Assembly: GCA_963738325.1 (NCBI GenBank)
Contig: CAVTWD010000025.1
Span: 62,001 to 126,000 of the forward strand
Source of the DNA: CAVTWD01 sp963738325
Lineage (GTDB): Bacteria; Actinomycetota; Acidimicrobiia; Acidimicrobiales; Ilumatobacteraceae
Reading direction: 5' to 3'
Length of the DNA: 64,000 bases
The first letter of the stretch is position 1, and each line of letters starts with the position of its first letter. The notes below the pieces were generated by a model. It was not told the DNA's origin and searched no databases. It saw only the letters and a list, made by a program, of their open reading frames with translations. Of this stretch, positions 58,373-64,000 are shown piece by piece. The position numbers and the translations under genes are program-made.

Positions 58373-59818
58373 TCAGCTGCTGGGCCACGAGTCCTGGATC
58401 TCGGTGGCGGCCGTCTTGGCGTCGATGTCGCCGTTGACGAACGACGTCCCCTTCGACCAGAACGTGCCCGACCCCACTTCGGCCGGCATCTGGTCGGAGG
58501 CGTCGAACGCCGCCGGGCTGGCCGTCTGGAGCTCCTTGATGAAGGTCTGCTCGAGCGGGGCCCACTTGGTCAGGTCGGCGTTCGTGTTCGCGGTGAGGAA
58601 CCCGGAGAGGCCACCGCCGACGCGCTTGCTCTGTGCCGCCTGCCGGTCGTTGGCGAACTGGGGTGACCCGAGGTACTCCATCACCTTCCACACTTCGGGA
58701 GCGTCGCGGAACGCCCCCGCGCTGATCCCACCGGTCAGGACGGGGTGACCCTGGTCGGCCGGGAAGTAGAACGTGCTGACCTGGCCGGGACCGTCGCCGA
58801 ACTGCGTGCCCTGGGGGAAGAAGGCGCTGAAGAAGCTCGCCTGGCGGTGCATCATGCACTTGCCTTGTACCAGCGGCGTGCCGTTGTCGCCGAACGCGGT
58901 GGCGGCAATCGACCCGCCTGACGCGAACACGTTGCCCTTCTGCCAGTAGCCGTCGGGACCAGCGACTTCGTTGAACGTGTCCACCACGGGCTGGTCGTTG
59001 AACGGCACCTTGTGGTCGACCCACTGGTTGTAGTAGTCGATGCCCTTCTGGCGGAGGATGAGCTCCTCGACCCAGTCGGTGAACGGCCAACCGGTGGCCG
59101 TTCCGGACTGGATTCCGACGCACAGAGGCGTGTCGCCGTTGGCCTTCATCTTGTCAATCAAGGCGTTGAACTCGGCGAGGGTCTTGGGCACCTCGTAACC
59201 CTTCTGCGCCCAGACGCTCGGGACGTACCACACGAGCGACTTGAGGTCGGTCTTGAACGGCACGCCGTACTGGGTGCCATTGACGTTGGAGAACGCCATG
59301 TAGCTGTCGGCCCAGTTCTGCTTGACCGCGGCGACGACGTCGTCCGGCACCTTCTTCAGGTCGCCGTCCTGGGCGAGCTGCTTCAGCTTGCCCGGCTGCG
59401 GGAATGCGGCGATGTCGGGCGGGTTGCCCGCGGTCACCTGGACGTTGATCTGTTGCTCGAAGTCACGCCGACCGACGTAGGTGACGTCGATCCCGTTGGC
59501 CTTGCCCCACGCGGAGAGGGCGTCCTGCATGGCACCGGCCTCGTTCGCCGAGTCCTCCACGCCGAACACCGTCACCTTCCCGGCGCTGCCTTTGCCCGGC
59601 GTCGGGGGGAGCGTTGTTGTCGGGCCCGTGGCCGCTGCTGTCGTGGTCGCGCCGGCCGCGGTGGTCGTCGACCCCGCGGTGGTGGCCGGCGCTGCTGTGG
59701 TGCCTGATGCCGCAGTGGTGCCTGACGCCGACCCCCCTTTGCTACTGGAGCCACATGCTGCCGCGACGAACAACGTCACCAGCGGTACCGCGGCCAGCTT
59801 GAACCAGCCAGTCCTCAT
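58373..59818 (-). CDS. Sugar ABC transporter substrate-binding lipoprotein
   Basis: This is a 481-residue extracellular binding protein. The signal peptide ends in the lipobox VAAAC (cysteine 22), followed by a Thr/Ala-rich linker. The mature part has VTVFGVEDSANEAGAMQDALSAWGK and the family-1 solute-binding pattern (NGTQYGVPFKTDLKSLVWYV, FPADQGHPVLTGGISAGAF). It is the first gene of the uptake operon, with a LacI-type operator 50 bp upstream of its start. The substrate is probably an oligosaccharide, given the GH3 enzyme in the regulon. Confidence 0.92.
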   Translation of the reverse strand: MRTGWFKLAAVPLVTLFVAAACGSSSKGGSASGTTAASGTTAAPATTAGSTTTAAGATTTAAATGPTTTLPPTPGKGSAGKVTVFGVEDSANEAGAMQDALSAWGKANGIDVTYVGRRDFEQQINVQVTAGNPPDIAAFPQPGKLKQLAQDGDLKKVPDDVVAAVKQNWADSYMAFSNVNGTQYGVPFKTDLKSLVWYVPSVWAQKGYEVPKTLAEFNALIDKMKANGDTPLCVGIQSGTATGWPFTDWVEELILRQKGIDYYNQWVDHKVPFNDQPVVDTFNEVAGPDGYWQKGNVFASGGSIAATAFGDNGTPLVQGKCMMHRQASFFSAFFPQGTQFGDGPGQVSTFYFPADQGHPVLTGGISAGAFRDAPEVWKVMEYLGSPQFANDRQAAQSKRVGGGLSGFLTANTNADLTKWAPLEQTFIKELQTASPAAFDASDQMPAEVGSGTFWSKGTSFVNGDIDAKTAATEIQDSWPSS

Positions 59819-59867
59819 CGAGGTTCCCCCTTACCTGTGTCGCCGGCGAATGCCAGCCCCACCCGAT

Positions 59868-59881
59868 TGTAAACGCTTTCA
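59868..59881. promoter_or_regulatory. LacI-family operator upstream of the binding-protein gene
   Basis: TGTAAACGCTTTCA is a near-palindrome of the LacI/GalR consensus type centred on CG. It lies 50 bp before the binding-protein start and matches the site at 61022-61035 in opposite orientation with one central change. Confidence 0.8.
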
Positions 59882-59904
59882 TATCGATCGGCCACGGTCA
59901 AGGG

Positions 59905-60963
59905 TCATCGTCCTGGTGACCCGGCGGCCGCGGCCGGCCCGGTACTGCCGCGTGCCTTGAGCGCGACCTTGCGGACCTGGTGCGTCGGCGCCAACGACGG
60001 GTCACGCACGTGTTCGAGCACGAGCTCGGTGACCGTCTCGCCGAGTCCCGTCAGTGGTTGGGCCACGGTCGTCAGGTCCAGCGCCCAGGCCACGTCGTGG
60101 TCGTCGAAGCCGGCGACGGAAAGGTCGTCGGGCACGCGCAGCCCGAGCTCGCGCGCCGCCCGGATGGCACCGATCGCCATCTCGTCGGAGAACGCGAACA
60201 CAGCCGTCGGTGGATCCGGTTGATGGAGCATGCGGCGCATGGCGCGATAGCCACCGTTCACGGTGAAGCGGGCGGTCTGGACGTGGTGTCGTCCCGGGGC
60301 GATGCCCGCCTCCTTCAGCACGGCGAGCGCGCCGCGCATGCGCAGGTCCGGGACGTCCAGGTGGATCGGCCGGTCACGCTGAGCGCCGATCAGGCCGATG
60401 CGCCGGTGCCCAAGGCCGATCAGATGGTCCATCACCAGCTTGGCGGCGGCGGCGTTGTCGATCATCACCGATGAGTAGCGGTCGGTGCGATCGCCGATCG
60501 TCACCATCACCGTCCCGCACGAGACGAGGCCGTCGAGCAGGTCGGCCGGGACGACGAGATCCGCGATGATCAGGCCGTCCGTTCGCTTGCGGTACGGCGC
60601 CGCCTCCGAGAGGAAACGGCGCAGCGCGGCCTCCCCGTCCACCTCGTAGACGATGAGGTCGTAGCCACGCTCCCTGAGCGCCGACGCGACCCCGGCCACG
60701 ATCTTGCCGAAGTACCAGCGTTCGAGCACCGGCACCGCCATGCCGATGGCGTTGGTTCGCCCGGCGGCGAGGCGCGAGGCATGGGGGTCCGGCTGGTAGC
60801 GCAAGCGCGATGCCGTCTCGGCGACGCGCGCCCTCGTCTCCGGAGCGACGTTCGGGAGACCGCGAAGTGCCCGGCTCACGGTAGCAACGGAGACGCCTGC
60901 GGCCGAGGCGACGTCCTCGATGGTCGCGTCCGCGTTGGCGCCATGCCCTCGCCGCCGGGCCAT
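59905..60963 (-). CDS. LacI-family transcriptional regulator of the sugar regulon
   Basis: This 352-residue regulator has the N-terminal LacI helix-turn-helix (TIEDVASAAGVSVATVSRALRGLPNV) and hinge helix region (RLRYQPDPHASRLAAGRT). The sugar-binding core has VMVTIGDRTDRYSSVMIDN, GHRRIGLIGA, VFAFSDEMAIGAIRAARELG and SVAGFDDHD. The start at 60963 places the HTH at residues 14-40. It lies between the two operators and is divergent from the GH3 gene. It probably represses both transcription units and itself. Confidence 0.93.
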   Translation of the reverse strand: MARRRGHGANADATIEDVASAAGVSVATVSRALRGLPNVAPETRARVAETASRLRYQPDPHASRLAAGRTNAIGMAVPVLERWYFGKIVAGVASALRERGYDLIVYEVDGEAALRRFLSEAAPYRKRTDGLIIADLVVPADLLDGLVSCGTVMVTIGDRTDRYSSVMIDNAAAAKLVMDHLIGLGHRRIGLIGAQRDRPIHLDVPDLRMRGALAVLKEAGIAPGRHHVQTARFTVNGGYRAMRRMLHQPDPPTAVFAFSDEMAIGAIRAARELGLRVPDDLSVAGFDDHDVAWALDLTTVAQPLTGLGETVTELVLEHVRDPSLAPTHQVRKVALKARGSTGPAAAAGSPGR

Positions 60964-61021
60964 CCAAGCTCCCTCCGTCGCCGCCTGCATGTGACCGAGT
61001 GCCGCCGAGTCAGTGTCATGA

Positions 61022-61035
61022 TGAAAGCGCTTACA
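61022..61035. promoter_or_regulatory. LacI-family operator between lacI and GH3 genes
   Basis: TGAAAGCGCTTACA has a palindromic AAGCGCTT core. It lies 59 bp before the regulator start and 101 bp before the beta-glucosidase start, so one site can control both divergent genes. Confidence 0.82.
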
Positions 61036-61135
61036 TACGAGGCGGGTCAACTCTGGCGGGATTCGCTCGTCGCCGAGGTGGTCGTCATCTCCCGCTCCCG
61101 ACCGGCCCTGGCGCCCCGACCGCCTGAGGAGAACG

Positions 61136-63577
61136 ATGACCACGACACCAGGGCCCTATGAGACGCTGCTCGACGAGCTCGACCTCGACGATCGCGCCGC
61201 GTTGACCGCTGGCCACGACGACTGGAACACCCAGGCCCTGCCCGACCACGGCGTGCCGGCGATCCGCGTCACCGACGGCCCGGTCGGCGCCCGCGGCGAG
61301 AGCTACACCAGCGTGACGGCGGCACTGTTCCCGTGCGGATCGGCGCTGGGCGCCACGTTCGACCCGGCGCTCGTTGGCCGCATCGGTGCGGCCCTCGGCG
61401 ACGAGGCGCGAACCAAGCATGCTCACGTGCTGCTCGGTCCGACGCTCAACCTCCACCGCCACCCCCTCGGGGGTCGCAACTTCGAGTCCTATGGCGAGGA
61501 CCCCTTGCTGGTCTCGCGGCTCGCCGTCGCCTTCGTGCGCGGCGTGCAATCGAAGGGCATGGGGGCCTGCCCCAAGCACTTGGTGGCCAACGACGCCGAG
61601 ATCGAACGGATGACCATCTCATCGGATGTCGACGAGCGGGTGCTCCGCGAGGTGTACCTCCGGCCGTTCGAGGCGGCCGTCAGGGAGGGTGGGGCGTGGA
61701 CGGTCATGGCGGCGTACAACCGGATCAACGGGATCTACGCCTGCGAGCACCATTGGCTGCTCAGCGACGTGCTCCTGGGCGAGTGGGGCTTCGACGGCGT
61801 GGTCATCTCCGATTGGCTCGCCACCTACACCACGGATGCGACGCTGCTCGCCGGCACGCACCTCGAGATGCCTGGGCCAGCGCGCTACCTCGGGCCGGCC
61901 GCCGCCGACGCGGTGCGCGAGGGGCGCGTGCCTGCCGAGGTCGTAGATGACGCGGCGCGCCGGGTGCTCCGGCTGGCCGACCGGGTGGGCGCGTCGGCCG
62001 AGCCGTCGGGTCCCGAGCGCAGTGAGGACGACCCCGGCCGGTGGGACCTCGCCGTGGAGGCGAGCGCGGCGTCGATGGTGCTGCTGCGGAACCGGTCGAT
62101 CCGCTCGGGTCCGGATGCCAGAGCCGTCCTGCCCCTCGACCCGGGCGTTCGACGCCTCGCCGTCATCGGCCCCAATGCAGAGGTGGCCGTCGTGCAGGGC
62201 GGCGGCAGCGCTCGCGTCCTCCCCCATCGCACCGTGGCACCGCTCGCCGGGCTGCAGGCACGGTTCCCCGAAACCGACGTCATGTTCGCACCGGGCGCGC
62301 GACCCAGTAGCGCCTACGCGCTGCTCGACGGCCGCTTCGCACAGAGCTCGTCCGGACCCGGGCTCCACGTCGACTACCGAGCCGAGCGGGGCGGGCCGGT
62401 GGTCGCGTCGGCCACGCTCGCCGAGGCCAATCCCATCTGGTCGGGCCGCTTCGCCGCCGGCATCGACTCGTCGCAGTTCCACGCGAAGGCGACGACGACG
62501 TTGTCCGCCCGCCGCACGGGCCAGCACGAGCTCGAGCTCGCCAGCGTGGGCGAATGCACCGTGTCGATCGACGGCGAGGTCGTCCTGCGCACCGATCCTT
62601 CGCAGTTGTCGAAGCTCTTCTTCGGCTTCGGCACGAAGCCGGTTCGCGCGACGGTCGATCTCGTCCGCGGCCAGCCGCGCCAGCTGGAGACGGACTACGA
62701 ACGCCGGCCCGGGCCGCCGGTCGGCGGCTTCCACATCCGCATCGCCGAGCCCCTGGGCGACGACCCGATCGGCGACGCTGCCGCACTGGCTGGGCGTGCC
62801 GACGCGGCAGTGGTGGTGGTCGGCACGGATGCGGACATCGAGTGCGAGGGCTTCGATCGCAGCTCGTTCGCCCTCAGCAGCGAGATGGACGAGCTCGTTC
62901 GCCGCGTCGCGGCGGCCAACCCGCGCACGGCCGTTGTGGTGAACGCCGGCGCCGCGGTCGACCTGCCGTGGCTCGACGAGGTCGGAGCGGTGGTGCTCAC
63001 GTGGTTCCCCGGCATGGCGGGCGGCGAGGCGCTCGCCGCTGTGCTCGCCGGTGACCGCGAGCCGTCCGGCCGCCTGCCCGTCACGGTCCCCATCGGGATC
63101 GAGGACGCGCCGTGCGACATCACCCGGCCCGACCCGCCCGGTCACCTGCCCTATACCGAGGGGCTCGACGTCGGCTACCGCTCCTATCTCCGGAGGGGCC
63201 TCACGCCGCGTGCCTGGTTCGGAGAGGGCGGCTCGTACACCAGCTTCGAGTGGGGTGACGCCGCGGCCCCCGAGCCGTGGTCCCCTGGCTCGCCCCTCGA
63301 GGTCGGCGTCACCGTGACGAACACCGGCACCCGCCGCGGGGTCGAGGTGGTGCAGGCCTACGTCGGCGAGCCCGAGGTGCTGGGCGGCTTCACCAAGGCG
63401 ACGCTCGAGCCCACCAAGACCCAGGTAGTGCCGGTGACCATCGACCCGACCGCGCTGCGGCACTGGGACGCCGGCCGCGGTTGGGTGACCGACGCCGGGC
63501 CGTGGCCCGTTCGGTTGGCCCGCTCGGCGGGTGATCCCGGTCGCACGATCGTGGTGCGGGGCTCGCCGCCTGGATGA
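61136..63577 (+). CDS. Glycoside hydrolase family 3 beta-glucosidase with PA14 insert
   Basis: This is an 813-residue intact enzyme. The first barrel domain has LLGPTLNLHRHPLGGRNFESYGEDP, the KHL motif at 147-149 and the nucleophile D226 in GVVISDW. The second domain holds the acid/base region DADIECEGFDRSSF. A PA14-like beta insert lies around residues 420-520, and a fibronectin type III-like domain ends the protein (VTVTNTGTRRGVEVVQAYVG). No signal peptide is seen, so imported oligosaccharides are probably cleaved inside the cell. GAGGAG precedes the ATG. It is controlled by the divergent LacI protein. Confidence 0.93.
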   Translation: MTTTPGPYETLLDELDLDDRAALTAGHDDWNTQALPDHGVPAIRVTDGPVGARGESYTSVTAALFPCGSALGATFDPALVGRIGAALGDEARTKHAHVLLGPTLNLHRHPLGGRNFESYGEDPLLVSRLAVAFVRGVQSKGMGACPKHLVANDAEIERMTISSDVDERVLREVYLRPFEAAVREGGAWTVMAAYNRINGIYACEHHWLLSDVLLGEWGFDGVVISDWLATYTTDATLLAGTHLEMPGPARYLGPAAADAVREGRVPAEVVDDAARRVLRLADRVGASAEPSGPERSEDDPGRWDLAVEASAASMVLLRNRSIRSGPDARAVLPLDPGVRRLAVIGPNAEVAVVQGGGSARVLPHRTVAPLAGLQARFPETDVMFAPGARPSSAYALLDGRFAQSSSGPGLHVDYRAERGGPVVASATLAEANPIWSGRFAAGIDSSQFHAKATTTLSARRTGQHELELASVGECTVSIDGEVVLRTDPSQLSKLFFGFGTKPVRATVDLVRGQPRQLETDYERRPGPPVGGFHIRIAEPLGDDPIGDAAALAGRADAAVVVVGTDADIECEGFDRSSFALSSEMDELVRRVAAANPRTAVVVNAGAAVDLPWLDEVGAVVLTWFPGMAGGEALAAVLAGDREPSGRLPVTVPIGIEDAPCDITRPDPPGHLPYTEGLDVGYRSYLRRGLTPRAWFGEGGSYTSFEWGDAAAPEPWSPGSPLEVGVTVTNTGTRRGVEVVQAYVGEPEVLGGFTKATLEPTKTQVVPVTIDPTALRHWDAGRGWVTDAGPWPVRLARSAGDPGRTIVVRGSPPG

Positions 63578-63779
63578 CGGCTCATGACCCAACTGCAGCT
63601 GGCAAGCACGCCCTGCGCTCTCACCCGAACGGCAGGTGATGACGGCCCTCCTCGTGTCCCCCCTCGGCCTGAGGGGTGCGACGGACAGTGCCGGTTGTCC
63701 TCTGCCGTCGCAGGGCCCTCCGCCGCTACCTCGAGTCGAGCTGACTGCCGCCTGCCGCCCCACCCGCCAGGCCGGCGGC

Positions 63780-63800
63780 GTTGCTCCCGCGGTTGCTCCC
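63780..63800 (+). repeat. GTTGCTCCC repeat pair (right side)
   Basis: GTTGCTCCC occurs at 63780-63788 and 63792-63800, 12 bp apart. It is one base different from the left-side GTTGCTACC copies. Confidence 0.65.
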
Positions 63801-63899
63801 ACTCGGGGAGTCTCTGCGTGCCGTACATCACTTCTGACCAGGTACAACGTCTCACTGGCCGGGCTCCGACGCGGATCCCACTCCTTCGCGGTCGGCCCG

Positions 63900-63920
63900 T
63901 TGCTGCCGCGGTTGCTACGA
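63900..63920 (+). repeat. GTTGCTGCC / GTTGCTACG repeat pair (right side)
   Basis: GTTGCTGCC at 63900-63908 and GTTGCTACG at 63912-63920 are again 12 bp apart, about 80 bp before the putative att copy. Confidence 0.6.
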
Positions 63921-63989
63921 ACCGGCGCGACGACGACCGAGGCACGGCCTGTGACCTGGCCGTTCGCGTCACACCGTCAACCGGAGCCG

Positions 63990-64000
63990 GAATCCCTCCC
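63990..64000 (+). repeat. Putative right att core, cut by the window edge
   Basis: GAATCCCTCCC is identical to 53431-53441 in tRNA-Ser. The match may continue past the window. Confidence 0.5.

Larger units (their letters stand above)
53431..64000. mobile_element. Probable tRNA-Ser genomic island with sugar-utilisation cargo, right edge at window end
   Basis: The 11 bases GAATCCCTCCC of the tRNA-Ser T arm (53431-53441) recur as the final 11 bases of the window (63990-64000), where the sequence is cut off. GTTGCTACC-type repeats lie about 120 bp inside the left end and 80-210 bp inside the right end. No integrase is visible in the window. The repeats and position are seen; the island status is inferred and the right boundary is incomplete. 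Confidence 0.55.
63578..64000. other. Non-coding right end of the tRNA-Ser segment
   Basis: No convincing gene is seen in these 423 bases. They hold two pairs of GTTGCTNCC repeats and, at the very end, the 11-bp copy of the tRNA-Ser 3' region. Confidence 0.5.

Noticed and set aside
61619..63847. A 742-codon open frame on the minus strand
   Set aside because: It lies opposite the intact GH3 gene, has no domain pattern, and is an effect of GC-rich third positions.

Overview
The window is GC-rich, densely coded chromosomal DNA from an actinobacterium, and most resembles the class Acidimicrobiia. The class is an inference. The phylum rests on the cell-wall signalling cluster at the left end (fhaA, fhaB, pstP, rodA, pbpA, pknB-like kinase), a NamH-like Rieske/metallo-beta-lactamase protein, a WS/DGAT acyltransferase, a DUF2510 protein and the strong GC codon bias. 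Many genes, including the normally essential rodA and pbpA, are broken by single-base frameshifts while the protein reads on perfectly in another frame. This looks like a long-read or metagenome assembly with uncorrected indels rather than mass gene decay.

Layout. 1-5811: growth and division operon on the minus strand. 5879-5962: tRNA-Leu(CAG). 5942-17966: an integrative mobilizable element in that tRNA gene, bounded by a perfect 22-bp direct repeat. It carries an AIPR-type phage-resistance protein, a tyrosine integrase, an XRE regulator, an excisionase-like protein, a MobF relaxase-helicase, an Eco57I-like methyltransferase followed by a candidate nuclease, and small regulators. 18177-22133: a DUF6398-like protein, a MazEF-type toxin-antitoxin pair, an ArsR regulator, an ABM monooxygenase, and two internally deleted gene remnants (AHSA1-like and YpfJ-like). 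22134-32000: alpha/beta hydrolase and WS/DGAT (lipid storage), a secreted G1 glutamic peptidase, a TIR-transmembrane-beta-propeller protein, a lipoprotein and an HpaB-like flavin monooxygenase. 32062-53352: core metabolism, transport and envelope genes: a UvrD-like helicase, an MMPL exporter divergent from a TetR regulator with two matching operators, a serine hydrolase, a 2OG-Fe oxygenase fused to a glycosyltransferase-like domain, an L,D-transpeptidase, NamH, an ABC exporter, a sulfurtransferase, DsbB with a TlpA-like thioredoxin, larB/larC and pheA. 53364-53447: tRNA-Ser(TGA).

53431 to the window end: probably a second tRNA-borne island. It carries a sugar-uptake and hydrolysis regulon: MsmK-like ATPase, two permeases (one with a large membrane extension), a binding protein, a LacI regulator and a GH3 beta-glucosidase, with two LacI-type operators. 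The last 11 bases of the window repeat the 3' part of the tRNA-Ser gene. GTTGCTNCC-type repeats about 12 bp apart lie near both ends of this segment, just as CTTCTACC repeats lie near both ends of the tRNA-Leu element.

Within the Leu element, integrase, regulator and excisionase would control excision, the relaxase would allow transfer by a helper conjugation system (no type IV secretion genes are present), and AIPR plus the methylase/nuclease pair are the defence cargo. In the Ser segment, binding of LacI at both operators would co-regulate sugar import and intracellular or exported glycoside cleavage.
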